The notes: a model not told the origin generated them from the letters alone. 64,000 nucleotides of DNA from Edaphobacter dinghuensis (GCF_014640335.1 NZ_BMGT01000001.1:682001-746000); one strand, 5' to 3'; positions 18,028-26,742 are shown, counted from the first letter of the stretch. Numbers and translations are program-made.

Positions 18028-18837
18028 TTACTTTTGCGCCGCCACACCATAGCGGCTTGCCGGAAACTTGTGCGACAAATTCGGCGCAAGCGCGAGCCGC
18101 GTCTTCTCATACGCTTCAAAGTCAGCAACATCGGGCAGCGCGGGTATGGTGGCGAACTCTCCCTGATCGAGCCCCGCAAGCGATGCATCGACCATGTCCT
18201 CCGCACTCATCACCCACTCTGCCGGAAGGCTGTCCACCGGTACGCCTGCCTTGTCCCATAGCGGAGTCGCCGTCGCCCCCGGCAGCACCACCTGCACCGT
18301 CACTCCCTTGTCCGCAAGATCGTTCTTCAACGCCGTGCTGAAGTTCTGCACGTAAGCCTTTGTGCCGCTATAAACGCCATTCAGCAACTCCGGTGCCAGC
18401 GCCACAACCGAGCCGATATTGATAATCAGACCATTAGCGCGGGCAGCAAAGGCCGTCGCCGCAACCAGCGCCAGCCGCGTAAACGCCGCCACGTTCAACT
18501 GGATCATCTGGTCCATCTCCGCAACGTCGGACTCGAGCAGCTTGCTCGCCGCCGCAATCCCCGCATTGTTCACCAGCGCAGTAATAGAGCGGTCACCGGC
18601 GAGCCGCTCGGCAACTCGCTTAGCGTCTGCGGCGACAGTAAGGTCTGCCTGCAGCGTTTCGACCTTGCGGCCCGTCCCCGATTCGATCCGTTTCGCAACG
18701 TCATTTAGCTTGTCCTGGCTGCGTGCAACGAGGATGAGGTCGTAACCGCGCCTCGCAAGACGATCGGCATAGACGGAGCCGATTCCCGTAGAAGCGCCTG
18801 TAATAAGTGCAGTACCTTTGCTGACCTGACTGGACAT
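18028..18837 (-). CDS. Short-chain dehydrogenase/reductase
   Basis: A 269-residue classical SDR. The cofactor motif is TALITGASTGIGSVYADRLARRGYDLILVAR (TGxxxGxG), with NNAG at the expected place. Catalytic Ser lies in INIGSVVALAP and YxxxK in YSGTKAY. The substrate is unknown. The ATG at 18837 is chosen because AAGGAG is about 9 bases upstream. It is the first gene of a likely SDR-TetR operon controlled from the palindrome at 18896-18911. Confidence 0.88.
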   Translation of the reverse strand: MSSQVSKGTALITGASTGIGSVYADRLARRGYDLILVARSQDKLNDVAKRIESGTGRKVETLQADLTVAADAKRVAERLAGDRSITALVNNAGIAAASKLLESDVAEMDQMIQLNVAAFTRLALVAATAFAARANGLIINIGSVVALAPELLNGVYSGTKAYVQNFSTALKNDLADKGVTVQVVLPGATATPLWDKAGVPVDSLPAEWVMSAEDMVDASLAGLDQGEFATIPALPDVADFEAYEKTRLALAPNLSHKFPASRYGVAAQK

Positions 18838-18895
18838 GATGATGATCTCCTTTGTGAACGGCCATGGAGGGGCAGCCATTCGTTGCTGATATGAG

Positions 18896-18911
18896 TAGAC
18901 CAGTCGGTCTA
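18896..18911. promoter_or_regulatory. TetR-type operator
   Basis: TAGACC-AGTC-GGTCTA is a perfect 6-bp inverted repeat with a 4-nt spacer, 59 bases upstream of the SDR start. This TAGACC-N4-GGTCTA form is known from NemR-like TetR regulators. The TetR gene at 17299 is the likely binder. Confidence 0.75.
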
Positions 18912-18995
18912 GCGATTCAAAAAGAACGTAATTTAAAAAGATCAGGAACGAGAACCTCGCCTTCGTCCCCGTTCCTGCCCTTTCGCTTTTCCTTG

Positions 18996-19024
18996 TTTGT
19001 CATTCCCGAAGGGAATCTGCGTTT
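18996..19024 (+). repeat. F3 dispersed repeat
   Basis: Contains TTGTCATTCCCGAAGGGAAT, then CTGCGTT. ATTCCC-GAA-GGGAAT is a 6-bp stem with a GAA loop. Confidence 0.8.
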
Positions 19025-19100
19025 TGCTCGAATCACCAAAACGACATCCCGAGGAGAACCCTATAAAAAGGGTGCGGCCGTCGCCCCCATTCACCCCCCA

Positions 19101-20108
19101 TCACTTCTTCGGAACCGAAATCGTAATGTTCCGGTACTGAATCACACCGTGGTGATCCCCCTGCAAATAAATCGGCCCCGGCTCACCCTCATTGCTGTCG
19201 AGAGCGCCGCCCGTCGGCCCCGGAAGCTCCACGTTGTCGTGATACATCTTGCCGTCGCGCAACACCGTCACATGCCTGCCCACCAGCGTCACGTCGAAGG
19301 TCGTCCACTGCCCGAGATCGTTCTTCGCTCCCTCCGGCGGCGCATACCAGCTATAGATCGCGCCCATCTCATGCGACGGAATCCTGCCGCCCTCGGTGCC
19401 CACCTGCAACTCGTACCGCCCGCGCAGATAGATGCCGCTGTTGCCGCCCTCCGGACAGTTCACCTCAATATGCAGCTTGAAGTCCTGAAACTTCTCCGTC
19501 GTCATGATGTTGGCCGCCGGACGCATCTTCTGTCCCGGCACCTCGGGATTGTCATTCACCAGCTCGCCATCGCGCGCCACCCACTTGTTGTTCTCAACAT
19601 GCTCGATCGGCTCCCAACCCTTAAGGTCCTTGCCATCGAAGAGCGCCCGCGGCTTGGTCCACCTCTTCGGCATAGGCCGATCGAGCAGAGGAGCCTTCAC
19701 CCCAACCAGCGACGGCCCATCCACATCACCGCGCTTCTCCACGCCGGTCAGCTTGCCTGCGCTCGGCGAAGTAAGCTCCCAGCGAACCTCCGAACCAGGC
19801 CCCGCATGGCCCACATCCACAATCAGCTTGCCCGCCTCCACCCGCGCGCCCGCAATCGGATGCCACGCCCCGCCCCGCGGCTGAAGCTTGCCCTCGATCT
19901 TTCCGCCATCCTCCGTAAGCTCCATCCACTGCGGATAAGGCGTGCCGTCGGCCGGAGTCACCGTCATGTCCCAACGGCCGAGAAACGCATTCGTGTCCTG
20001 CGCAAAGACAGTCGAGGCGAGCGCAATCGCCAGAACAGGTGCAAAGAAAGCTGCAAACAGGGTCTTTATTCTCACGCAGGTGAGTGTAACGTCTTTCGCC
20101 CCCGACAT
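19101..20108 (-). CDS. Exported DUF1080 (3-keto-disaccharide hydrolase-like) protein
   Basis: A 335-residue secreted protein. Residues 1-36 form a signal peptide (IKTLFAAFFAPVLAIALASTVFAQ). The C-terminal 190 residues are a DUF1080 beta-sandwich: ALFDGKDLKGWEP, then DFKLHIEVNCPEGGNSGIYLRGRYELQV and WTTFDVTLVGRHVTVLRDGK, ending YRNITI. Family members cleave or bind sugars, some as 3-keto-glycoside hydrolases. The start at 20108 has AGGTG a few bases upstream. It stands alone between the SDR operon and a PEP-CTERM gene. Confidence 0.85.
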   Translation of the reverse strand: MSGAKDVTLTCVRIKTLFAAFFAPVLAIALASTVFAQDTNAFLGRWDMTVTPADGTPYPQWMELTEDGGKIEGKLQPRGGAWHPIAGARVEAGKLIVDVGHAGPGSEVRWELTSPSAGKLTGVEKRGDVDGPSLVGVKAPLLDRPMPKRWTKPRALFDGKDLKGWEPIEHVENNKWVARDGELVNDNPEVPGQKMRPAANIMTTEKFQDFKLHIEVNCPEGGNSGIYLRGRYELQVGTEGGRIPSHEMGAIYSWYAPPEGAKNDLGQWTTFDVTLVGRHVTVLRDGKMYHDNVELPGPTGGALDSNEGEPGPIYLQGDHHGVIQYRNITISVPKK

Positions 20109-20271
20109 GTCACCTGTGGCCTCTTTGTCGCTGTCATCGGGGTGGAAGATTCAATGTCTATTCATCCGGACGGTAAGTTATTTCCTAATATTTGTCTTTC
20201 ATTTGCATAGTTGATTCGCCAATACTTACTGAGCTTCCAGCTACAACTACATTCCAAGCAAGGAACCTTCT

Positions 20272-20937
20272 ATGCGCTTATCTCGTTTATCGCTCGCTGC
20301 CCTTGGTCTTGTCCTGGCTTCGGCTTCATTCGCACACGCCGATACCATCATCGACAATCTGCCCACCGGCACAAACAATTACTTTCCTATAGGCATCGAC
20401 GGCGCTAATGTCTCGCCTCAATATGAGGCCATCGGGGTTGGGTTTACCCCCACAGCGAATGTAACTCTCACCGAAACCCAGGTGTTGGTCAATCATTTTT
20501 CCCTCCAGAACACGAACGCCAACTTCGATGAGCTTCTCTTTACCAATAACGGAGGAGTTCCTGGAACCCTCGTTGCAGATCTGGCCACAGACCTTGTCGC
20601 TCCGACCGTTTCCAATCCGACCTCTGCCAGCATCGTCGATGTATCTGGATTGTCCGTAGCGCTTACAGCGGGCAACGAATATTGGTTTGTGCTGGCTCCG
20701 TACGACACGAACTCCTTCATTGGCTGGGCTGAGGATGGAGCATCGGTACTGCCCGAAGCCGGAACTCGCTCTGGCACAACCTCCAGCGGTTGGAGATTCG
20801 TCTACGAGGGTGGCTCAGAACAAGTTGCGCTCTTTAGCGGATCTACGGCCGTCACGCCCGAGCCCTCTACGTTCATGCTTCTCGGCACCGGCATTCTCGG
20901 CCTGGCGGGAGCAGTGCGCCGCAAGCTCTCAAACTAA
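20272..20937 (+). CDS. PEP-CTERM sorting-domain protein
   Basis: A 221-residue exported protein. The signal peptide ends ASFAHA. A beta-rich middle has no recognised enzyme motif. The C-terminus has the PEP-CTERM tag: PEPS, then a hydrophobic helix FMLLGTGILGLAGAV and a basic tail RRKLSN. In the family this tag is cut by exosortase for surface attachment or release. No exosortase gene lies in the window. AAGGAA precedes the ATG. A good terminator follows at 21029. Confidence 0.88.
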   Translation: MRLSRLSLAALGLVLASASFAHADTIIDNLPTGTNNYFPIGIDGANVSPQYEAIGVGFTPTANVTLTETQVLVNHFSLQNTNANFDELLFTNNGGVPGTLVADLATDLVAPTVSNPTSASIVDVSGLSVALTAGNEYWFVLAPYDTNSFIGWAEDGASVLPEAGTRSGTTSSGWRFVYEGGSEQVALFSGSTAVTPEPSTFMLLGTGILGLAGAVRRKLSN

Positions 20938-21028
20938 AGGTTTGAGCGTGTAGCGGTCCAACCCATGCGCTTCAGGTGCCTCTTTACCTGCGCATAATAT
21001 TCTCCACGCTCGAAGGAGCGACACAGGA

Positions 21029-21060
21029 AACCCGCCCGGAAAGGCGGGTTTTCTGTTCTT
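21029..21060 (+). terminator. Rho-independent terminator
   Basis: AACCCGCC-cggaaa-GGCGGGTT followed by TTCTGTTCTTT. It ends the PEP-CTERM gene, about 90 bases after its stop. Confidence 0.8.
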
Positions 21061-21139
21061 TCAGATGTTTGCCCACATTCTGTGAAACGATGATGCGTAG
21101 CTCATTCTGAAAATTCCTGGTGTCTGTTCAGAGGTCGGC

Positions 21140-21607
21140 ATGAAGGCGAAACGAACGCGTTGGCTGGCGGCATGTGCTCTCATCGCGTATAGCGTAATCC
21201 TCATCAGGCTCGTCGTCTTCAAGGCCATCCCTGTCATTCGTATCGGACACCTCAGGTTCAGGTTCGCCGGCCCTCACACAGGCCCTGCCAACCTCGTCCC
21301 CTTCAAGACCATCGCTCCTGAACTCATCGGCCACGGAAATCGCTTAATAGACCTGGTGAACCTGATGGGCAACATCATTCCGTTTATGCCGATAGGGCTC
21401 CTTGCCCCGCTCGTCTTTCGATCCATCACATGGCAGAAGGCGCTCGCCCTCGGCGTGGCCATCGGGCTGACCTTCGAGACGATGGAGCTCATCTTCCGCG
21501 TAGGTATCTTCGACGTCGATGACATCATGACGAACGCACTCGGCGTCCTACTCGGCTACGCAGTATTTGCAATGTTCAAAACGCCAGCACAACCCCGCTT
21601 AAACTAA
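21140..21607 (+). CDS. VanZ-like membrane protein
   Basis: A 155-residue inner-membrane protein with about four transmembrane helices. The VanZ-family pattern is clear: NLMGNIIPFMPIGLLAPL, then GLTFETMELIF and DVDDIMTNALGVLLGYAVF. VanZ confers low teicoplanin resistance in enterococci; most homologues have unknown roles. GAGGTC lies about 5 bases before the ATG. Confidence 0.85.
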   Translation: MKAKRTRWLAACALIAYSVILIRLVVFKAIPVIRIGHLRFRFAGPHTGPANLVPFKTIAPELIGHGNRLIDLVNLMGNIIPFMPIGLLAPLVFRSITWQKALALGVAIGLTFETMELIFRVGIFDVDDIMTNALGVLLGYAVFAMFKTPAQPRLN

Positions 21608-21827
21608 GCTCTTCAATCCTCATAAACGCTGTGCTCGTCAGTTCAACAGTTCACCGCCCACAAGCCGACTTCTCGTTACTGATCCGGATCGATGAACGAC
21701 TTGGCGATTTGGCGCTCGCCGAATTCTGTCGGACCTTCGGTCCCGAGTGACCGGAACCGGGCACCATCCCGCTTACTACGCTACCTCCGAATCCGTAACC
21801 ACGCATAGACGTGCTAGCCTCAATTCG

Positions 21828-22823
21828 ATGAGAAAGAAGAAATTCTCCGAAGCAGAAAAAGAGGAAGCCGGTAGGACATTCGGGAGTGTCTGGTACCGTT
21901 TCTTCCCCGACCTGAGCAAAAGATACCGGCACTATCCACACGGAGTCTCGCACTATACCAACGCGGCAGGGTTGTTAGGTATCTGTCGAACCAATGCACT
22001 TTGGGCAACATGCGCGCAGTATTCCAATGATTACTCAGAGGCGCTATACGGAGCAGAAATCGCCAAGGGGCTGTTCGACAATCTTGATTCCTACGAACGG
22101 TCTACTCTCGGAGTTTCATTGAGCTTTGTAGTTGGCAGGCCGCTTTTTGCGCCTCCCCATATACGGGAGTGGGGATCTCTCGACGCATTCACTGTCTCAT
22201 TTTGTAAGTCGAAGGATCTTTTGAGTCAGTGGAGAGGTTACGGATCGAAACTTGGGTTTGAGATCAGATTCTCCGGAATGGCGGTGGGAAATGCTACACG
22301 GAGTAAGAAAACTGTTTCGCTGCAATCTGATGCGATGCTAACTGGAGTTTGGGCCAAGATTGAGTACAACCCAAAGTCGCAGCTAAACATGATTTCCGAA
22401 ACGATGTCTCAAATAGCGGACGCCCGAAGAGAACTGGAAAAAGATTGTTACTTCGAAGTCTTCCACTCGCCAATGCTGATGCATCTTGCCCTTTTAGAAA
22501 TCGCAAGATGGGTCCATTCAGTTAAGCACCCGAAATTTGAGGAAGAGCAGGAATGGCGTATTATTTCCTTTCTTAATTCTGGTCCCACATCCCCTCTCTC
22601 GACTAGATCTGCGGGTATGGAGTTTCGTGAAGGTCAGCATGGGATAATGCCCTACGTTGAGCTTCGTCCGGATGATGGCAAGCTTCTCCCTATCACCGAG
22701 GTTGTGTGCGGACCGGGTGCAAACGAGTCCCTGACGCCCAAAGCTGTCGAACTTCTGCTTGCGAGATATGGTTTTAGCAATTTCGATGTAACCACTTCCG
22801 AAGTGCCGCTAAGGCCGCTATGA
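21828..22823 (+). CDS. DUF2971 family protein, low GC
   Basis: A 331-residue cytoplasmic protein. The DUF2971 pattern is seen in HYTNAAGLLGICRTNALWAT, NDYSEALYG, then TVSFCKSKDLLSQWRGYGSKLGFEIRF and EEEQEWRIISF. The family has no settled function; members are patchily distributed and often near mobile or defence genes. The gene is clearly AT-richer than rnpA or yidC, and has no strong ribosome binding site, which suggests recent transfer. The start at MRKKKFSEAEKEEAG is chosen because upstream in-frame sequence is not protein-like. Confidence 0.75.
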   Translation: MRKKKFSEAEKEEAGRTFGSVWYRFFPDLSKRYRHYPHGVSHYTNAAGLLGICRTNALWATCAQYSNDYSEALYGAEIAKGLFDNLDSYERSTLGVSLSFVVGRPLFAPPHIREWGSLDAFTVSFCKSKDLLSQWRGYGSKLGFEIRFSGMAVGNATRSKKTVSLQSDAMLTGVWAKIEYNPKSQLNMISETMSQIADARRELEKDCYFEVFHSPMLMHLALLEIARWVHSVKHPKFEEEQEWRIISFLNSGPTSPLSTRSAGMEFREGQHGIMPYVELRPDDGKLLPITEVVCGPGANESLTPKAVELLLARYGFSNFDVTTSEVPLRPL

Positions 22824-23036
22824 TTTGCAAATAGTATCTGCGGATCAACAGCGGGGAAGTCGGCTAAGCCCAGCGATCCAGCGAGTATGACTTCACGGTT
22901 GGCCTTTAGCGCAATGCGCTCATTGAGCGCTGACCAAGGTCTTTCAATCTACAACTCCTCATAAACGCCGTTCCCGCCCTATCCAAAGACACCACACCAA
23001 CCCGCAATAGCCCGAACCTGCCGCTCGAATCCAGTC

Positions 23037-23606
23037 TCATCGCGGCAGTTCATTAAACCCTCGTCCGCTCTGGATCATTGGCACACATCGTTCTGCTCGC
23101 GCCGCTCTGGTCTTTGCCTGCTTCGCGCTGGAGATGTGGAAGGCGTATGACTTTCTCCGCCCCGGCGTCAGCGCATCGAAACACGCCTTCAAACCCGCGT
23201 CTTTATTCAACAGGGCCTGCAGCTCCACGGGAATGGTGTACTCCGACGGCTTCCTGAGCTCTACCTTCCTGCCAGCCCGCTCCAGCTCGATGGCCTCGCA
23301 GAGATAGCTTCGCAGAGACGACTGCAACGCAGTAATCTCTTTGATCGAAGTAAACTTTACCCATCGTCCCGCCTGCGTATGCTCTCCGGCTTTTTTAAGA
23401 ATGTGCCTGGGGTCTTTGAGCAGAGCGCCCTTGAAGAACGCCAGCGCGCACGTCTCCTTCAGCGGAACGACAATCGCGACGTTTTTCTTCAGAAAGGTGA
23501 AGCACGGTTTGCCCCACTTGACCTCTTCGATCAGGTCGCAGCCAAGCGCAATCTCTCGCAGCTTGTCCGTCTCCTTCTGCCACTTCTCTGCATAGGGAAC
23601 CTGCAT
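23037..23606 (-). CDS. YdeI/DUF1801 family protein
   Basis: A 189-residue protein. The N-terminal DUF1801 domain reads WQKETDKLREIALGCDLIEEVKWGKPCFTF, and ALAFFKGALLKDP is typical. The C-terminal block is the YdeI/OmpD-associated signature: RRKSYAFHISSAKQAKTRAARAERCVPMI. YdeI homologues have been linked to envelope stress or bacteriocin protection; the molecular role is unclear. GGGAGGGAG precedes the ATG. Confidence 0.88.
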   Translation of the reverse strand: MQVPYAEKWQKETDKLREIALGCDLIEEVKWGKPCFTFLKKNVAIVVPLKETCALAFFKGALLKDPRHILKKAGEHTQAGRWVKFTSIKEITALQSSLRSYLCEAIELERAGRKVELRKPSEYTIPVELQALLNKDAGLKACFDALTPGRRKSYAFHISSAKQAKTRAARAERCVPMIQSGRGFNELPR

Positions 23607-23783
23607 CGCTCTCCCTCCCTCATCTCAAATCGCCGCGCTCGTCGGTGCCGTGGAGCCAGCATACCGCGCAGCCGTATCGCACGAGGAGCATTCACCACCA
23701 CCCCTGCCTCAGCATTCACCACCCCGCTTCATTTCTATATAGTCGATACTGTCCGGCGAAATCGCCATAGAAGCCGCTCCACC

Positions 23784-24086
23784 ATGCCCGACGAAGCCCA
23801 ACCCGACAACCCCGGCCTCGCCATCCGCCTAGCCTTCGGCCTCTATAAGACCGTCATCTCGCCCATCCTGCACGCCTTCAACCCCTCGCAGTGCCTCTAT
23901 CTGCCCACCTGCTCCGAGTACGCCTACGTCGCCATGGTCCGTTTCGGCCCCATCCGAGGCTCCTGGCTCGCCCTCCGGCGCTTCGCCCGCTGCCATCCCT
24001 TCGCCAAAGGCGGCCTCGACCCCGTGCCCGACCGAAACCCCGAGACCCCCGATTCCGTCTCCATTCACACAGACCATTTACCATAG
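23784..24086 (+). CDS. yidD: Membrane protein insertion efficiency factor
   Basis: A 100-residue YidD. The core LAFGLYKTVISPIL, CLYLPTCSEYAYVAMVRFG, RGSWLALRRFARCHPFAKGGLDPVP contains the invariant cysteines. It sits 60 bases before yidC, as in most bacteria, and is thought to assist YidC/Sec insertion at the inner membrane. The start at 23784 (MPDEAQP) fits the family; the open frame continues far upstream without similarity. The usual rnpA-yidD contact is broken here. Confidence 0.95.
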   Translation: MPDEAQPDNPGLAIRLAFGLYKTVISPILHAFNPSQCLYLPTCSEYAYVAMVRFGPIRGSWLALRRFARCHPFAKGGLDPVPDRNPETPDSVSIHTDHLP

Positions 24087-24145
24087 AGCAGGCGCAGCCC
24101 CGTGCTGCCCGAGCCATCGCTTCAGCAAAAGAATAGGAAATCTCC

Positions 24146-25966
24146 TTGGCAGAGTTTAAAAACCCCAATCAGCAGGGCGGACAGGACAACAACTCGTTCC
24201 TGCTCATGATGCTCGTCCTGATCGCCGTCTTCTTCGGCCTGCAGTACTACCACACCAAAGACGCCGGCAAGAACAAGCCCGCCACCCCCACCGCTGCGCA
24301 GAGCACCACCATCAGCCAGAACACCCCGGCCTCTAACGCGCCCGCCGCCACGCAGCCGTCCTCATCCGCCGCCGCTGCCGCCAAGCCCGCGCAATCCGCC
24401 GTGCCCACCGTCCAGGCCACTGCCGCGACCACCACCGTCGTCGAGAACGAGCTCTACCGCATCACCTTCTCCAACAAGGGCGGACAGGTCGTTAGCTGGA
24501 TTCTCAAGAACAAGCCCGGCGGCGGCGTCTTCAAGGACGACGACGGCAAGCCCCTCGACATCATTCACCAGCAGGCCGCCGCCAAGTACGGCTACCCGCT
24601 CTCGCTCCAGACCGGCGACGCGGCGCTGAACGCCACCCTCACCAACGCCCTCTACGTCCCCTCGGCCACCGGCAACCTCGCCGCGCCCGCCACCCTCACC
24701 TTTAAATACTCCGCAGGCGACCTCACCGTCACCAAGACCTTCACCTTCGACGAGACCTACGTCCTCCACGCCGATGTCCAGGTCACGCAAAACGGCCAGC
24801 CCGTCCGTGCCTACCTCATGTGGCCCGGCGGCTTCGGCGACCAGGACAACTCCACCGGTTACGCCAGCGCCCAGATCGACACCAACATCGACGGCAAGAC
24901 CGAGCACCTCTCGCAAAAGAAGGTCACCACCGGCAACACCACCAACGGCCCCATCGCCTGGGCCGGCACCAGCGAAGCCTTCTTCGCCGCCGTCTTCCTT
25001 CCCGACGCGCCCGCCACCGCCGTCCTCACCACCACCAAAAACGAGATCGACGTCAGCAAGACCATCCACAAATCCAGCTTCAGCATGTCCAAAGGCGCGA
25101 TCAACGTGCCTATGCTCGGCGCCGGAATCGGCAGCACCAACGGCCACATTCAGTCGCGCATCTTCGTCGGCCCCAAGGCCATCAAGGTGCTCAAGGCCAT
25201 CAAAGCCTCCGACAACGGCCCCAGCCTCGAGTCGCTGCTCGACTTCGGCTTCTTCGGCGTCATCGGCAAATACCTCTTCATCACGCTCCAGTTCATCCAC
25301 TCCGCCGGAGTCACCAACTGGGGATGGGCCATCATCCTGCTCACCGTGCTCATCAACATCCTCATGCTGCCCTTCCGCATCAAGACCATGCAGAACGGCC
25401 TGAAGATGCAGCGCATTCAGCCGCAGATGAACGCCATCAAGGAGAAGTACAAGAAGTACAAGGCCACCGACCCCAAGAAGTCCGAGATGAACGCCGAGAT
25501 CATGAAGCTCCAGAAGGACAACGGAGTCAACATGTTCGGCGGCTGCATTCCGACGCTGATCACCCTGCCCTTGCTCTACGCCTTCTACGGCATGCTGCCC
25601 CGCGTCGTCGAGCTGCGCCACGCCCACTGGCTCTGGATCCCCGACCTGCAAAACCCCGACCCCTGGCACATCCTGCCCATCGTCATGGTCATCAGCCAGT
25701 TTCTGGTGCAGTACTACACGCCATCTCCCGGCGTAGACCCCAGCCAGCAGAAGATGATGGCCTTCACCATGCCTGCCATCTCCGGCTGGTTCACCTGGTA
25801 CTACGGCGCCGGACTCGCCCTCTACTGGGCAGTCGGCAACTTCATTGGCATCATCCAGCAAGCCGTAATGAACCGCACCAGCCTGGGCAAAGAGATGCGC
25901 GAAGTCGCCGCCAAACGAGCTCGCCGCAAAGCAGGCACAGGCAAAGTCATCCAGGGCAAACAGTAA
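24146..25966 (+). CDS. yidC: Membrane protein insertase YidC
   Basis: Inner-membrane insertase, 606 residues. It has an N-terminal signal anchor (FLLMMLVLIAVFFGLQYY), an Ala/Pro/Ser-rich linker and a large periplasmic P1 domain (about residues 95-340). The conserved membrane core follows: VTNWGWAIILLTVLINILMLPF, QRIQPQMNAIKEKYKKYK, NMFGGCIPTLITLPLLYAFY and TWYYGAGLALYWAVGN. The start is TTG at 24146 with AGGAAA upstream. The tail is Lys/Arg-rich, as expected for ribosome contact. It is co-directional with yidD. Confidence 0.97.
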   Translation: MAEFKNPNQQGGQDNNSFLLMMLVLIAVFFGLQYYHTKDAGKNKPATPTAAQSTTISQNTPASNAPAATQPSSSAAAAAKPAQSAVPTVQATAATTTVVENELYRITFSNKGGQVVSWILKNKPGGGVFKDDDGKPLDIIHQQAAAKYGYPLSLQTGDAALNATLTNALYVPSATGNLAAPATLTFKYSAGDLTVTKTFTFDETYVLHADVQVTQNGQPVRAYLMWPGGFGDQDNSTGYASAQIDTNIDGKTEHLSQKKVTTGNTTNGPIAWAGTSEAFFAAVFLPDAPATAVLTTTKNEIDVSKTIHKSSFSMSKGAINVPMLGAGIGSTNGHIQSRIFVGPKAIKVLKAIKASDNGPSLESLLDFGFFGVIGKYLFITLQFIHSAGVTNWGWAIILLTVLINILMLPFRIKTMQNGLKMQRIQPQMNAIKEKYKKYKATDPKKSEMNAEIMKLQKDNGVNMFGGCIPTLITLPLLYAFYGMLPRVVELRHAHWLWIPDLQNPDPWHILPIVMVISQFLVQYYTPSPGVDPSQQKMMAFTMPAISGWFTWYYGAGLALYWAVGNFIGIIQQAVMNRTSLGKEMREVAAKRARRKAGTGKVIQGKQ

Positions 25967-26020
25967 TCACGGCAAGCAATAATTTTGTGACGGCATGGCT
26001 GAAAGTATGCCACCCCCGCG

Positions 26021-26156
26021 CCGGGTGCCCCACGTCCCGATTCTGGGACGTGGGTTGAACCACCCCAACCGCACGCCACCCCTCAACCGAAGCCCGCACA
26101 ACAACCCACGTCATCTCGACCGAAGCGAAGCGTAGTGGAGAGACCCCTATATTTCG
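26021..26156 (+). repeat. F2 + F1 dispersed repeats
   Basis: F2 at 26021-26064 has stem CCCACGTCCC/GGGACGTGGG. F1 at 26107-26156 has core GC-GAA-GC and is the left member of a 70-bp direct repeat (26103-26172) that flanks the GIY-YIG gene. Confidence 0.87.
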
Positions 26157-26172
26157 TCTTTGCCTTTTGCAT
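26103..26172 (+). repeat. Left 70-bp direct repeat flanking GIY-YIG gene
   Basis: Bases 26103-26172 equal 26673-26742 except at two positions (T/C at 26133/26703 and A/G at 26149/26719). The unit contains an F1 plus the extension CGTCTTTGCCTTTTGCAT, which is absent from other F1 copies here. Confidence 0.85.
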
Positions 26173-26195
26173 AGAATCTGCAATACCGTTCTCCC

Positions 26196-26540
26196 ATGCC
26201 GGAGATCTCCTACATCCTTGCCAGCGGCTTCAAGCACCTCTACATCGGCGTAACTACCGAGCTTGAGCACCGCATCCTGCAACACAAAAATGGATCATTC
26301 CCCGACAGCTTCACCGAGCGATACAACATCAAGTACCTCGTCTACTTCGAGCGCTTCGCCGACCTTTCCTCCGCCATCACCCGCGAAAAGCAGTTAAAGC
26401 GCTGGTCCCGCATCAAGAAGCTACGCCTGATCGTGAATGAAAACCCAACATGGCGCGATCTAAGCGAAGACTGGGGTAAACCAATCGAGCCGTTCCGGGA
26501 AGAAAATCTCAAGCCGCCGCTCTCGTTTTCCTCTAAATAG
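26196..26540 (+). CDS. GIY-YIG nuclease family protein
   Basis: A 114-residue single-domain GIY-YIG protein. The motif appears as Y6-I-L and L-Y16-I-G-V-T; Arg26 and His30 follow, and the metal-binding Glu64 lies in REKQLKRWSRIKKLRLI. All key residues of the UPF0213/YhbQ-like group are kept, so it should be an active metal-dependent DNA nickase or nuclease. It starts 23 bases after one 70-bp direct repeat and ends 132 bases before the other; an inverted F1 lies between its stop and the right copy. No strong ribosome binding site is seen. The flanking repeats suggest that it may move with, or act on, F1 hairpins; this is inference. Confidence 0.88.
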   Translation: MPEISYILASGFKHLYIGVTTELEHRILQHKNGSFPDSFTERYNIKYLVYFERFADLSSAITREKQLKRWSRIKKLRLIVNENPTWRDLSEDWGKPIEPFREENLKPPLSFSSK

Positions 26541-26560
26541 CGAGCCAAGCCGAAAGACAA

Positions 26561-26742
26561 AATACAGGGGTCTCTCCACTACGGCGGCAAAAACCGCCGC
26601 CTTCGGTCGAGATGACGTACCTTTGGGACAGCCACTAAAACCCCATCCGAACGTCGACCAGACCACCAACCAAACCCACGTCATCTCGACCGAAGCGAAG
26701 CGCAGTGGAGAGACCCCTGTATTTCGTCTTTGCCTTTTGCAT
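26561..26742. repeat. Inverted F1 pair, including right 70-bp direct repeat
   Basis: F1 in reverse orientation at 26561-26618 with core GGCGGC/GCCGCC. Forward F1 at 26677-26726 lies inside the right direct repeat (26673-26742). The opposite orientation lets the two copies fold into one long hairpin. Confidence 0.85.

Noticed and set aside
18864-20210. 448-codon frame antisense to the DUF1080 gene
   Set aside because: Crosses an F3 repeat and mirrors the DUF1080 gene; no ribosome binding site or motif.
24362-25861. 499-codon minus-strand frame opposite yidC
   Set aside because: Asp/Glu/Gly/Val-rich shadow of yidC.
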